Source of the DNA: Paenarthrobacter sp. PH39-S1
GTDB taxonomy: Bacteria > Actinomycetota > Actinomycetes > Actinomycetales > Micrococcaceae
Direction: 5' to 3'
Length of the DNA stretch: 64,000 nucleotides
Assembly: GCF_030063245.1 (NCBI RefSeq)
Contig: NZ_JASISR010000019.1
Location: forward strand, 40,047-104,046
The notes beneath the pieces are model-generated. The model was not told where the DNA came from and did not search any database. It worked only from the letters and a program-made list of their open reading frames with translations. The position numbers and the translations under genes were made by a program. Below are positions 33,722-43,371 of this stretch, in pieces (within the stretch, counting starts at the first letter, position 1; the number at the start of each line of letters is the position of its first letter).

Positions 33722-36217
33722 TTAACCTGCCGGCGGCGTCCAAGTCCAGTCGCGGATTTCGGGCATGTCCTCCAGATGCTCGCGAATGTAGTCGTGATGT
33801 CCGGCAAGTTTCTGCTCACAGTACCGGACCAATTCGTCGGAGCCTTCGAAGTGCCCCGTTACCCGCTTGAGTGCCTCAATGACCAGGTGGAACCGGCTCA
33901 TCCGGTTCAACACGACCATGTCAAAGGGTGTGGTGGTTGTGCCCTGCTCGTTGTAACCGCGTACGTGGAATCGTGCCGGGTTGTTGCGGCCGTGCAGGAG
34001 CTGATGGAAGGCCCGGGCGTAGCCGTGCCAGGCGACGATGACTTCTTGGTTGTGGGTGAAGAGGCTTTCAAACCTGGAGTCCGAGAGCCCGTGCGGATGG
34101 ACGTCTCGGGGCGGCAGCACCAGGGCGTCCATGACGTTGACCACCCGCACTTTCAGGTCCGGCACGTGACGTTGCAGCAGCCAGGCGGCGGCGAGGGTTT
34201 CCTCGGTGGGGACATCCCCCACACAGGCCAGGACGATGTCAGGATCTTCTGCCTGTGTCCGGTCCCCGGGCGTGGAGACTGCCCGTTCTTGCAGATGAGA
34301 AGCATCCGCCCCGCCGGGCTTTTCGGCGGCGTCGGCCTCGTTGCCGGCCCAGTTCCAGATTGACGCGCCGGCGGCGGCGTGTCGGCGTGCTTCTTCCAGC
34401 GTCAGGTACTGGGGGTGGGATTGTTTGTCCACCACGATCAGGTTCACATAGTTCCGGCTGTGCAGCACATGTTCGGCAGTTGCGAGCAGAGTATTTGAAT
34501 CCGGCGGTAGGTAGACGCGGATGACGGACCCGGACAGGGACAGTACGGTGTCGATCAGCCCCGGGCCTTGGTGGCTGAACCCATTGTGGTCGTTGCGCCA
34601 GCAGGTGGAAGTCAGCAGAATATTCAGGCTCGGAACCGGCCTGCGCCAGGGAAGCTCGCGCGCGTGCTGGAGCCACTTGGCGTGCTGGACCGTCATGGAG
34701 GCGCTGACCATCGCGAACGATTCGTAGGTCGCGAAGAGCCCGAACCGGCCCGTCAGCAGGTAGCCTTCCAGCCATCCCTGGCACAGGTGTTCAGAGAGGA
34801 CTTCCATGACGCGCCCGTCCACAGAGACGTGATCCTCGCCGCTGGGAGCGGCTTCCAGCAGCCCCCTGTTGGTGGCCTCGAATACGGCGCCGAGGCGGTT
34901 GCTGTTCGTCTCGTCCGGGCAGAACAGCCGGAACCGCGGGTCCGTGGAGGTGTCAGCGTAGATATCCCGCAGCATTTCACCCAGCGGGCGTGTGGTCTCG
35001 TGCTTCGTGGAACCGTGGGCGCCCACCTGCAGGGCGTACTTTTCCAGCGACGGCAGTTCAAGCCCGGTCACGTCCGCTCCCCCATTGGCAAAGGGTGTTG
35101 CACCCATCCGCAAATCACCGTCAGGAGCGAGCGCGGCGAGTTCCGGCAGCAATCGGCCTGATTCGTCAAAGAGTGTTTCTGGCTCGTAGGAGCGCAGCCA
35201 CGCCTCCAACTGGGCCAGATGGTCCGGGTTTTCCCGCACCCCGGCCAGCGGGACCTGATGGGCACGGAATGTTCCCTCCACCCGAACACCGTCCACGACG
35301 GCCGGCCCGGTCCATCCCTTGGGGGTCCGCAGGATGATGGCCGGCCACGGAGCGGGCCCACTGACCCCGGTCTGGCCGGCCGTGTGCTGGATCTCCCGGA
35401 TTTGTGCGTAGGCACTGTCCACGGTTTCGGCGAGAGCGGCATGTACGCGGATGGGGTCGTTTCCGGACACGATCAGCGGGTTCCATCCGTGGGCGGACAA
35501 GAGTTCTGCGACTTGGGCGTCGGATTGCCGGCCTAGAACGGTGGGCCCCGATATCTTGTAGCCATTGAGGTGCAGGATGGGTAGAACGGCGCCGTCCGTG
35601 ACCGGATTCAAGAATGCCGGGGCCTTCCATGACCCCTCCAGCGGAGCTGTTTCGGCTTCGCCGTCGCCGACGACGCAGGCCACGATCAGCTCCGGGTTGT
35701 CCATCACTGCGCCTGTTGCGTGGGCCAGTGAATAGCCCAGCTCCCCGCCCTCATGGATGGAGCCCGGCGTGGGCGGTCCAACATGGCTGGGGATGCCGCC
35801 GGGGGTGGAAAATTGCCTGATCAGCCGGCGCAGCCCCGCGTGATCCTGACTTACCTCCGGGTAAATCTGGGAATAGGTGCCTTCCAGATATACGTTGGCC
35901 ACGACCGCCGGGCCGCCGTGGCCGGGCCCTGCGACGAAGACAATGTTGGCACCGGTCCGCCGGATCAGCCGGTTCAGATGCACGTAGACCAGTGAGAGTC
36001 CGGGGCTGGTGCCCCAATGTCCGAGCAGCCGTGGTTTGATGTGGTCCCTTGTCAGGGGCTCACGCAGCAGTGCGTTCTCCTGAAGGTATATCTGGGCCAC
36101 GGTGAGGTAATTCGCGGCGTCCCAGTAGCGGTTCAGCAGGGTCAGCTCTTCAAGATCCGCGGACGCCTTAGCGGCCTGGCTGGGTTCGATTGGTGTTTCT
36201 CCGGACTGATGGGTCAT
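33722..36217 (-). CDS. xfp: Phosphoketolase (xylulose-5-P / fructose-6-P)
   Basis: 831 residues. This TPP enzyme cleaves xylulose-5-P (and often fructose-6-P) with phosphate to acetyl-phosphate plus glyceraldehyde-3-P or erythrose-4-P. Seen: GHWGTSPGLSLVYVHLNRLI, FVAGPGHGGPAVVANVYLEG, the TPP site VVGDGEAETAPLEG ... HLNGYKI, RTPKGWTGP, and TSTCWRNDHNGFSHQGPG. The length is standard. The ATG at 36217 has AAAGG upstream. It is followed upstream on the same strand by a Mg P-type ATPase, an alcohol dehydrogenase and an FMN-binding protein, possibly one stress/fermentation group. Confidence 0.95.
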   Translation of the reverse strand: MTHQSGETPIEPSQAAKASADLEELTLLNRYWDAANYLTVAQIYLQENALLREPLTRDHIKPRLLGHWGTSPGLSLVYVHLNRLIRRTGANIVFVAGPGHGGPAVVANVYLEGTYSQIYPEVSQDHAGLRRLIRQFSTPGGIPSHVGPPTPGSIHEGGELGYSLAHATGAVMDNPELIVACVVGDGEAETAPLEGSWKAPAFLNPVTDGAVLPILHLNGYKISGPTVLGRQSDAQVAELLSAHGWNPLIVSGNDPIRVHAALAETVDSAYAQIREIQHTAGQTGVSGPAPWPAIILRTPKGWTGPAVVDGVRVEGTFRAHQVPLAGVRENPDHLAQLEAWLRSYEPETLFDESGRLLPELAALAPDGDLRMGATPFANGGADVTGLELPSLEKYALQVGAHGSTKHETTRPLGEMLRDIYADTSTDPRFRLFCPDETNSNRLGAVFEATNRGLLEAAPSGEDHVSVDGRVMEVLSEHLCQGWLEGYLLTGRFGLFATYESFAMVSASMTVQHAKWLQHARELPWRRPVPSLNILLTSTCWRNDHNGFSHQGPGLIDTVLSLSGSVIRVYLPPDSNTLLATAEHVLHSRNYVNLIVVDKQSHPQYLTLEEARRHAAAGASIWNWAGNEADAAEKPGGADASHLQERAVSTPGDRTQAEDPDIVLACVGDVPTEETLAAAWLLQRHVPDLKVRVVNVMDALVLPPRDVHPHGLSDSRFESLFTHNQEVIVAWHGYARAFHQLLHGRNNPARFHVRGYNEQGTTTTPFDMVVLNRMSRFHLVIEALKRVTGHFEGSDELVRYCEQKLAGHHDYIREHLEDMPEIRDWTWTPPAG

Positions 36218-36274
36218 GTGCGCCTTTGCTCGTCACGGCAGCCCGGGAACTCAACGGTGAAAGGAACCGATTCC

Positions 36275-36290
36275 GGGACAGCCTGGTCCC
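36275..36290. promoter_or_regulatory. Inverted repeat upstream of xfp
   Basis: GGGAC-N6-GTCCC lies about 60 bp before the phosphoketolase ATG. It resembles, but does not match, the DosR box, whose GGGAC/GTCCC arms are 4 nt apart. Confidence 0.3.
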
Positions 36291-36389
36291 AGACTGGCAC
36301 ACTCGCCACCAAATAGTTAGAGGCCGACGACGATCGCTGCGACGGAGACGATCCTGTCGTTGTCCTCCGTCCCGCCGCCCGGAGCCGAT

Positions 36390-39068
36390 TCAACCTCGAG
36401 GCGCCATTGTTGCGGCGGGGTCCGTTGCTGTGGTTAATCGTACGGTTGTGGACGGAAGGGACGCTGGGACGCTGAACCGTGCTGCCCGCCGGTGCAGGTG
36501 ATGGGTCCGGCCGCGGGGATGCGCGGCAGGGGAGGGTTGCTGGGCAGCGCGGGAGAAGAACCATTGCTTGGCGAATTCGACCATGACGAGGTAGATCACG
36601 GTCATCGCCAGCAGGGCCAGGAAAAACGGAACCGGCAGCAGATCAAAACCCAGCACGGCGCCCAATGGTGAGAGTGGCAGGTAGATTCCCACCGTGACTA
36701 CCGCCAGGGAGGCCGCGATCAGTCCCAATGAGGGTCGGCTGCGCAGGAACGGTACCCGTCGGGTTCTGATGGCGAAGATGATCAGGGTTTGGGTGGCAAT
36801 GGACTCGATGAACCAGCCGGCCCGGAACTCCCCGGGCGCGGCCTGGAAGACCAGCAGCATCAGTGCGAAGGTCGCGAAGTCGAAGAGTGAGCTGATCGGG
36901 CCGAAGAGGAGCATGAATCGCCGGATGAAGCCGATGTTCCAGTGCGAGGGTGCCAGCAGCTGTTCCTTGTCCACGCGGTCCCCCGGGATGGCCAGCTGCC
37001 CGGAATCGTAGAGCAGGTTGTTCAACAGGATTTGTCCGGGCAGCATGGGCAGAAAGCTCAGCACCACGGACGCCGTGGCGGCGCTGAACATGTTCCCGAA
37101 GTTACTCGAGGTGCCCATCAGGACATATTTGATCGTGTTGGCGAAGATCCGCCGCCCTTCCATCACGCCCTCGGCCAGGACACCGAGGTCCTTGTCCATG
37201 AGCACGATGTCTGCGGCATCCTTTGCGACGTCGCTGGCACTCTCCACGGAAATCCCGACGTCGGCATGGTGCAGCGCCAGGGCATCGTTGACGCCGTCGC
37301 CCATAAAGCCGACAGCCCGGCCATTTTGGCGCAGCAGTTGGATCAGCCGGGCCTTCTGCTCGGGTGAGACGCGGGCAAAGATGCTGGCACTTCGGGCGGC
37401 TTCGCTTAATTCCGGGTCGGAGAGTGCATCGATCTGGGTTCCGGTGAGCGTGCCGCCCGAGTTCAGCCCAATCTCCCTGCAGACTTTTTCGGCCACCCTC
37501 GCGTTATCGCCGGTGGCGATTTTGACCGTGATGCCCAAGGACGCCAACTTTTCCAGTGATTGTTTCGCGTTGCTCTTGGGCCGGTCCAGGAAGATGAGGA
37601 AGCCGACAAGCATCAGGTCTTTCTCGTCCGCTGGTTCAATGGCGGCCAGCCCCGGGGCCGGACGGGTGGCGACGGCGACAACCCTTGAGCCGGCGTCGAA
37701 CTGTTCATCCAACAGAGCCTGCGCCTGCCACGGAATGGTCCGGCAGAGGCGCATCACGTCCTCCGGGGAGCCCTTGGTGATCAGGGTTGGGTTTCCGGCA
37801 CCGTCACTGACGAGGACGCTGGTCATCCGGCGTTGGTGGTCGAAGGGGATGATGTCCAAGCGTTGGTGGGCGGCGGTGACGAAGGCGGCGGCTTGGGCGG
37901 ATTCCCACAGGGCTGCGTCCAAGGGGTTCATCCCGACCGTGGTGACTTTTTCACAGGAGTAGTCGGCTTCGGTGGCGAGCAGGCCGAGGGTGCACAGCTG
38001 GTCGTTGGAGATGCCCGGGCCGACGGGCACGGTGCAGGTGAAGCTGACGCGTCCCTCGGTCAGGGTACCCGTTTTGTCGGTGACCAGCATATCCATATCC
38101 CCGAGGTCCTCAATGCAGACCAGGCGTTTGACCAGGACTTTCCGTCGCGCCAGCTGCCGGGTGCCGGAGGCCAGGCAGGTGCTCACGACGGCCGGCAGCA
38201 GTTGCGGGGTGATTCCGACTGCGATCGCGAGGGAAAAGAGCAGCGATTCGAGCAGGGGCCGGTGCAGCAGCAGATTCGCGATGAAGATCAGCGATGTGAG
38301 TCCGATGGCGACCTGCAGCAGCAGAAAGGAAAACTTCTTGAGACCGGACTGGAATTCGGTCTCAGGCTGATGCTCGCCCAGGCCCAGAGCGATGCGGCCG
38401 AATTCCGCCCTTCCTGCAGTGGCAACCACCACGCCGGTGCAGCTGCCGGACTGGATCACTGTGCCCATCAGGATGCACGAGGTCAGATCAGCCAGCGCAG
38501 CGTCCGTGCCGGTCGGTGCGGGATCCTTCGCAACGGGCAACGATTCCCCGGTAAGGATGCTCTCATCGCACAGCAGATCCTTGCTGCTCAGCAACCGGAT
38601 ATCCGCCGGAACTATGGCTCCCAGCCCCAGCTGGACCAGGTCCCCGGGAACCAGTTCGACGACGTCAATCTCACGGGGGCTGCCGTCCCTAGTGACGACG
38701 ACGCTGTGGGTAACGCGCGAATGCAGGGCCTCGGCCGCCTGCTCTGCCCGAAATTCGTTACTGAAGCCCAGGCCGACACTGACCAGCAGGATTACACCGA
38801 TGACGATCGAGTTGGTGGCATCACCAAGAAACAGGGACAGGGCAGCGGTAATGACCAGAAGAATCAGGATCGGGCTGCGCAGCTGCCGGCCCAACACCGA
38901 CCAGGGACTGGCCTGGTGCGTTCTGACCGCGTTGGGGCCCACGGTGGCCAGACGGCGTCCGGCTTCTGCCCCGGTCAGTCCGGCAACACCCGACTTCAGC
39001 TCCCGAAGCATCTGCTCCGCGGTGCGCTGCGCCGACCCGCCAATTTCCTGTAGGTCCAGCTCTGCCAT
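36390..39068 (-). CDS. mgtA: Magnesium-translocating P-type ATPase
   Basis: 892 residues. This P3B-type Mg2+ import pump lies in the plasma membrane. Seen: TGES (173-176), the membrane motif VGITPQLLPAVVS, phosphorylation site DKTGTLTEG (D331), KGSPEDVM (ATP site), and FMGDGVNDALALHHADVGIS (hinge). The C-terminal helices include SSNFGNMFSAATAS and LLYDSGQLAIPGD, typical of MgtA/MgtB. The last 55 residues form an unusual Arg/His/Pro-rich tail. The ATG at 39068 has GGAGG 7 nt upstream. No Mg leader or riboswitch is visible in the 104-bp upstream gap. Confidence 0.94.
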   Translation of the reverse strand: MAELDLQEIGGSAQRTAEQMLRELKSGVAGLTGAEAGRRLATVGPNAVRTHQASPWSVLGRQLRSPILILLVITAALSLFLGDATNSIVIGVILLVSVGLGFSNEFRAEQAAEALHSRVTHSVVVTRDGSPREIDVVELVPGDLVQLGLGAIVPADIRLLSSKDLLCDESILTGESLPVAKDPAPTGTDAALADLTSCILMGTVIQSGSCTGVVVATAGRAEFGRIALGLGEHQPETEFQSGLKKFSFLLLQVAIGLTSLIFIANLLLHRPLLESLLFSLAIAVGITPQLLPAVVSTCLASGTRQLARRKVLVKRLVCIEDLGDMDMLVTDKTGTLTEGRVSFTCTVPVGPGISNDQLCTLGLLATEADYSCEKVTTVGMNPLDAALWESAQAAAFVTAAHQRLDIIPFDHQRRMTSVLVSDGAGNPTLITKGSPEDVMRLCRTIPWQAQALLDEQFDAGSRVVAVATRPAPGLAAIEPADEKDLMLVGFLIFLDRPKSNAKQSLEKLASLGITVKIATGDNARVAEKVCREIGLNSGGTLTGTQIDALSDPELSEAARSASIFARVSPEQKARLIQLLRQNGRAVGFMGDGVNDALALHHADVGISVESASDVAKDAADIVLMDKDLGVLAEGVMEGRRIFANTIKYVLMGTSSNFGNMFSAATASVVLSFLPMLPGQILLNNLLYDSGQLAIPGDRVDKEQLLAPSHWNIGFIRRFMLLFGPISSLFDFATFALMLLVFQAAPGEFRAGWFIESIATQTLIIFAIRTRRVPFLRSRPSLGLIAASLAVVTVGIYLPLSPLGAVLGFDLLPVPFFLALLAMTVIYLVMVEFAKQWFFSRAAQQPSPAAHPRGRTHHLHRRAARFSVPASLPSTTVRLTTATDPAATMAPRG

Positions 39069-39172
39069 CGAAATGCCTCCGTCAATAGTGGCTCCGGGAT
39101 CACAACAAGCCGTCCGCAACACGGCCAAGCGGCGACGTTGTCGCGGGCCGCCGTCGTCGCATTCTCAGAGCG

Positions 39173-40234
39173 CTACCTCTGGCGGCTGATGACGATCTTC
39201 AGCGCCTTTGTTTCGCTCGCCCGCGCGAAGGTGTCGTAGGCACCCAGTATGTCGTCGAAGTTGAAATGGTGGGTCGCGAACTTCTCCGCCGGGATCTTCT
39301 TCTGTGCCACAAGCTTGAGCAACAGGGGCGTCGTGTCCGCGTTGACCAGTCCCATGCTGATGTTGATGTTCTGGATCCACAACGTCTCCAGATGCAATTC
39401 GACCGGCTTGCCATGCACCCCGATGTTAGCCACATTGCCGCCGGGGCGGACCAGTTCCGTGGCCATGCTGAAGGTCTGGGGGATCCCGACGGCCTCAATT
39501 GCCACATCAACACCGGTCCCGTCGCTCAATGCCAGCACTTGGTCTTTCCAGTTGGCCGATCCGGAGACAACTGCGTCCGTGGCGCCAAAAGCCTTGGCCT
39601 GGTCGAGACGTTTCTCGTCCAAATCGATGGCAATAATTGTTGCGGCACCGTAGAGCCCGGCCGTCATGATGGCCGCCAATCCAACCGGGCCTGCCCCGAT
39701 GACAGCCACCACGTCTCCGGGTTTGACCCGACCGTACTGGACGCCAATTTCGAAACCCGTGGGCAGGATGTCCGAAAGCATGACGGCCTGTTCATCGCTG
39801 ACCCCGGCGGGTAGTTTATGCACCGAATTCTCCGCATACGGGACGCGCACGGATTCGGCCTGAGTGCCATCGATCAAATGTCCGAAGACCCAGCCGATTC
39901 CGGACTGTCCTTCCTCGCCCAGACAATGGGAGGAGAGTCCGGTCCGACAATTGGAGCAGTGCCCGCAGGACGTGATGCAGGAGATGATGACCCGGTCCCC
40001 CACCGCCAGCGTGCTGACGGACGATCCGACCTCCGTAATGGTCCCGACACCTTCGTGGCCAAGGATTCGGCCAGGCTGCACGGCCTGCACATCGCCCTTG
40101 AGGATGTGCAGATCCGTTCCGCAGATGGTGGTCGTGTCAACTTGCACGATGATGTCGGTGGGATGGATGATTTCCGGATCCGGGACGTCCTGCCACGTCA
40201 TCTTGCCCGGCCCACCGTACACAAGTGCCTTCAC
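39173..40234 (-). CDS. Zinc-dependent alcohol dehydrogenase family protein
   Basis: 353 residues, MDR superfamily. Seen: TICGTDLHILKGD (catalytic zinc Cys), ILGHEGVGTITEVG (zinc His/Glu), the structural-zinc cluster CGHCSNCRTGLSSHC, and AVIGAGPVGLAAIMTAGLYG (NAD loop) with IIAIDLDEKRL, whose Asp suggests NAD preference. It resembles the actinobacterial enzymes found with phosphoketolase and USP-type stress genes. The GTG at 40234 has AAGGAG 8 nt upstream. Confidence 0.92.
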   Translation of the reverse strand: MKALVYGGPGKMTWQDVPDPEIIHPTDIIVQVDTTTICGTDLHILKGDVQAVQPGRILGHEGVGTITEVGSSVSTLAVGDRVIISCITSCGHCSNCRTGLSSHCLGEEGQSGIGWVFGHLIDGTQAESVRVPYAENSVHKLPAGVSDEQAVMLSDILPTGFEIGVQYGRVKPGDVVAVIGAGPVGLAAIMTAGLYGAATIIAIDLDEKRLDQAKAFGATDAVVSGSANWKDQVLALSDGTGVDVAIEAVGIPQTFSMATELVRPGGNVANIGVHGKPVELHLETLWIQNINISMGLVNADTTPLLLKLVAQKKIPAEKFATHHFNFDDILGAYDTFARASETKALKIVISRQR

Positions 40235-40309
40235 GATATCGCTCCTTGACTGAACATTCTCCCGTGGCCGGGATGTCCCGCTTAACCGGTATGCGCCAGC
40301 ACTCGTGGG

Positions 40310-40777
40310 CTATTCAAAGGACGCCCGCCGCGCGTCGGAGAGGGGGGTGGCCCAGATGTCCGGCCTGGCAACCTTGAAGCGGCGCCCGCTGATGATAGCC
40401 ACATTGATGCGTACGAATTGTTCTTTGGCCCCTGCCTGCCACGGGAAAAGAGGAAGGGACAGGGTGTCCACCAGTTCCTGGGTTTCCCGGATCTGCTCTG
40501 CTTCGCCACGGAGAACAATGCTCCAGGCCTGTTCTGCCTTGGCATCGTAGCCATCAATCTCGAGGGCAACCGGCGACTCGGATACGGCCGCCGTCAGTTT
40601 TGTACCTTTCGCCGTCCGGAACACCACGGTGCCATGGTCCACGACAAAGTTCACCGGGAAAATATCAGGGTGACCATCGACGATGACAGCCAGCCGGCCC
40701 ACGCCAGTGGAGCGCAGGAACTCCCAGCAGACGTTTTCCGGAAGGTCTTCTACCTGTGGCTGCTCGTTGCCTGTCAT
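40310..40777 (-). CDS. Pyridoxamine 5'-phosphate oxidase family (FMN-binding split barrel) protein
   Basis: 155 residues. Seen: CWEFLRSTGVGRLAVIVDG, PVNFVVDHGTVVFRTAKGTK (flavin-binding strands), SPVALEIDGYD and WSIVLRGEAEQI, the split-barrel pattern of small flavin or F420-like binding proteins. The substrate is unknown. No ribosome site precedes the ATG at 40777; TATCAT lies 7 nt upstream, so it is probably leaderless. It is upstream of the alcohol dehydrogenase on the same strand with 75 bp between. Confidence 0.85.
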   Translation of the reverse strand: MTGNEQPQVEDLPENVCWEFLRSTGVGRLAVIVDGHPDIFPVNFVVDHGTVVFRTAKGTKLTAAVSESPVALEIDGYDAKAEQAWSIVLRGEAEQIRETQELVDTLSLPLFPWQAGAKEQFVRINVAIISGRRFKVARPDIWATPLSDARRASFE

Positions 40778-40784
40778 ATACCCG

Positions 40785-40790
40785 ATGATA
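40785..40790 (-). promoter_or_regulatory. -10 box of a likely leaderless transcript
   Basis: TATCAT on the minus strand, 7 nt before the ATG at 40777. Confidence 0.45.
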
Positions 40791-41310
40791 CGTCCCGCGT
40801 TGACACATTCGTCTACAAATTACGCCTTGACTTCGTCGGACACACTCTCCACTGCCGCAGATCCTCTCCGCAGGGCCGGACACTGCTTTGCTGCCGGGCC
40901 TGCTGCTGCGATCATCCACATCTTAAGCGGCGGTTCAGGGCCCGCGCGTCGGCGCCTGCGGTGGTGGCGGAGTTTGCGGCCGGCGTCATGCCGAATCCAC
41001 GCACTCCCTCAACGGTTCGATTCGCTCGTGGCCACCTGCCGCCGTCGTCCTTCAGCCGACGGCTATCATGCCCGGGGACCGACATTCCATAGGAAATCTG
41101 AAACCCAAGGCCCGATCCCTGTCAGCAGAACGATGACCACGGCATCATCATGGCTGGCTTCTTAGGTCCAGTTCTCGTGGCCCACTATAGGCGTCGGCCA
41201 CGGCGCATCACGAGGCGGCTGACCACCTGGCGCTCTCACCCCGGCCACTCCTGCCCGGCCCAACGCGGCCACTCCGGCCGGCCCAACCCGGCCCGCGGAG
41301 GGCCAGGTTG
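40791..41310. other. Gene-free stretch
   Basis: I see no supportable gene, tRNA or strong hairpin in these 520 bases. Short frames on both strands have no family signal. Confidence 0.5.
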
Positions 41311-42050
41311 TCAGGCGTTTTCGAGGGACAACAGGTCGCGGCCCTTGGTTTCTGGAGTGAAGAACGTGGTCACAAAGGAAATCAGGGCCAGCACGAGCGA
41401 GTAGATGCCCAAAACCAGCCACGAGTTTCCGGTGACGGCCAGCAAGGTATCGCCCACCAGCGGAACCAGGCCGCCGGCCAGCACGGCGGAGAGCTCGCGG
41501 CTCATGGCCACGCCGGTGAACCGGTGTCGGGAGCCGAACAGTTCAGGAAGCAGGGTACACTGCGGGCCTAGCATGGCCTGGACTCCCAGGCCGATGAACC
41601 GGCCCGAGAGGGCCCCGAAGAGCACCACCAGTACCGCGGAGAACCCCGCGGCGATGAGCACTCCTGCGGGCCCAATGAATTTGTCGCCGGGGAAGACACC
41701 CGCCTTGGCGCTGATGAAGTCGACCAAAAGCGCGGAATAGAGGGAGGAGTTGCCGTTCTCTCCCATCCGCAGCCCGATACCGATCAGGACGTTCTTCTTC
41801 GAGCTCCTCCAAAGCTCGCCGATGGGGTTCGTGACCACATTCTTGTGCTTCTCCGGCTCCTGGAAAACCGGCGCTTCGTTCAGCCGGAGCCGGATGAAGA
41901 TCGCCACTGCGACCAGCAACAGGCCGGCCAGGAACGGAACGCGCCAGAGCCAGCCCTCCAGGACGTTTTTGTCCGCCACTGCAATCGGCGCGAACGTGCC
42001 CGCACGCGCCGCAGCCGTCCAGTTTGGCGTGCCTCGGGCTGATTTATCAC
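41311..42050 (-). pseudogene. Broken MHS-type MFS transporter
   Basis: The start is normal: GTG 42050 with GAGGGAG 5 nt upstream, reading INQPEARQTGRLRRV, like MHS-family N-termini. Near 42008 the frame changes and about 200 residues (helices 1-5 or so) are missing. The rest, FAPIAVADKNVLEGWLWRVPFL to TPETKGRDLLSLENA, is the normal C-terminal half with helices 6-12. Such carriers import organic acids. The truncated protein should not transport. It lies just downstream of an intact IclR regulator. Confidence 0.85.
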
Positions 42051-42121
42051 AGACACTCCCTCAATTGGCTCCAGACTCTCGTTGGTCTGCCGGGGTAGCG
42101 GCAGCGGCTGAGACGCTGGTT

Positions 42122-42127
42122 ATTATA
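42122..42127 (-). promoter_or_regulatory. Consensus -10 box before the broken transporter
   Basis: TATAAT on the minus strand, about 70 nt upstream of the transporter GTG. The -35 is weak, which suits an activated promoter. Confidence 0.45.
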
Positions 42128-42184
42128 GTGAACAACGTACAGTCACCTGAACGATTAGCCGAGAGTCCGTGTTCCCTCCAAGAC

Positions 42185-42982
42185 TCACCCCATCGGGTTA
42201 CCCAGCGACCGCGCCAGCTCCTTAAGCTCCTCCACCATCGCCTCGCCTTGGGCTTCGGAATAGGTCGCCTTCAATGCGGTAACCGAGAGGCCCAGGCTGG
42301 GCAGGTGCGCACCACGCGTGGGCACGGCGACTCCCAGACAAACTACGCCGGTGGCGGACTCTTCATCCTCGAACGCGAACCCCTGTTGGCGGATACTGCC
42401 CAGCTGCGCCTTCAGCTCCGCACCTGTCCGCAGGGATTGAGGCGTGAGGACCGGCAACTGCCGATCGTCGGGAAACATCAGGGCAATGTCCTGATCGTGC
42501 AGTCGCGCAATCAGCGCCTTCCCGACGGCGCAAAGGGACACGGGCATCTTGTCGCCGATATTCGACGTCAGCCGCACAGCCGGGTGGCCCTCATACCTCG
42601 CCAGGTAAATCACATTGCCGCCATCGAGCATCGCAATCCGGACCGTCTCCCCGGACAGCGTCGGTGCCTGCTCACAGAAGCGGTAAAACTCCTGGACCTC
42701 ATCCAGGCGGCTCAAATACGCGGCACCAAGTTCCACCAGCTTTCGGCCCAGCGAAAATCCCGATCCCTGCCGACTGATCAGTCGGGCTTCTTCCAGCGCG
42801 AGCAGTAGATTCGAAGTGGAGGATTTCGGGATTCCGAGTTCCCGGGCCAGATCGCTGAGGGTGAGCCGCCCCGATGGCGCATCGGCCAGAGCCTCCAGGA
42901 CCGCAGCCGCCCGGGTCACCGCGGGCGCTGGAGACGCGCTGCCTTGTCCATCCACGGTGCGTGCTATCCGGGCATCAGTCAT
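42185..42982 (-). CDS. IclR family transcriptional regulator
   Basis: 265 residues. The N-terminal winged helix-turn-helix is VTRAAAVLEALADAPSGRLT with LSDLARELGIPKSSTSNLLL. The C-terminal effector domain has GFSLGRKLVELGAAYL, GKALIARLHD and GVVCLGVAVPTRGAHLPSLG. IclR proteins sense small organic acids and control catabolic operons; the broken transporter just downstream is the likely target. The ATG at 42982 has GGAGG 6 nt upstream, which decides the start over the long upstream frame. Confidence 0.9.
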   Translation of the reverse strand: MTDARIARTVDGQGSASPAPAVTRAAAVLEALADAPSGRLTLSDLARELGIPKSSTSNLLLALEEARLISRQGSGFSLGRKLVELGAAYLSRLDEVQEFYRFCEQAPTLSGETVRIAMLDGGNVIYLARYEGHPAVRLTSNIGDKMPVSLCAVGKALIARLHDQDIALMFPDDRQLPVLTPQSLRTGAELKAQLGSIRQQGFAFEDEESATGVVCLGVAVPTRGAHLPSLGLSVTALKATYSEAQGEAMVEELKELARSLGNPMG

Positions 42983-43179
42983 GACCATCCTCCAGGTGGG
43001 TTCATTGGAATGAACAGAAACCATCATACTGTCCTCTCCCCGAGCATCGCCGCTGCGCCAGGACGGTCTCGCGTTGTTCACCCCTCGCCGCGCGGCTCGC
43101 GCCGCCTCCGCCGACCGTCCTACCGGGCGCCGGCAGGACGGTTGGCTCATGGATTAAGATAGGACGTAGAACATCCCTC

Positions 43180-43209
43180 TTTACTTTTCCGTCCGGGGCC
43201 GTGTATATT
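43180..43209 (+). promoter_or_regulatory. Promoter of small RNA unit 1
   Basis: -35 TTTACT (43180-43185), 18 nt, -10 TATATT (43204-43209). The predicted start near 43216 coincides with the hairpin. Confidence 0.5.
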
Positions 43210-43215
43210 TGTTTC

Positions 43216-43262
43216 AGGCCCTCCACTGCTGCATCCCCCAATAGCCGCAGCGGAGGGCTTTC
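43216..43262 (+). ncRNA. Hairpin RNA unit 1 with C-rich loop (6C-RNA-like)
   Basis: The stem GCCCTCC/GGAGGGC, then CTGC/GCAG and GC/GC with two mismatches, closes an 11-nt loop ATCCCCCAATA (43233-43243). A TTT run follows. The loop is identical to that of unit 2 while the stem sequence differs, so the loop is the conserved part. The 6C RNA family of actinobacteria has C-run hairpin loops; here there are five Cs, so membership is an inference. Confidence 0.55.
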
Positions 43263-43336
43263 CAATTTAACGCTCGTCGCCGGCACCCGCCCGAAGTTGT
43301 CCGTGGGTCCAATTGAACGAGCGGGGCCCGGAGGTC

Positions 43337-43365
43337 TTGCGGTCATCCCGACCACCGGCTATATT
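43337..43365 (+). promoter_or_regulatory. Promoter of small RNA unit 2
   Basis: -35 TTGCGG (43337-43342), 17 nt, -10 TATATT (43360-43365), the same -10 as unit 1. The predicted start is near 43372. Confidence 0.5.
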
Positions 43366-43371
43366 CGAGTA

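Noticed and set aside
36275..36290. DosR-type dormancy box before phosphoketolase
   Set aside because: The GGGAC/GTCCC arms are 6 nt apart instead of 4 and the flanks do not fit; kept only as an unassigned inverted repeat.
36218..39172. Magnesium riboswitch or leader peptide for mgtA
   Set aside because: The 104-bp upstream gap contains no extended structure or short proline-rich frame that I could support.
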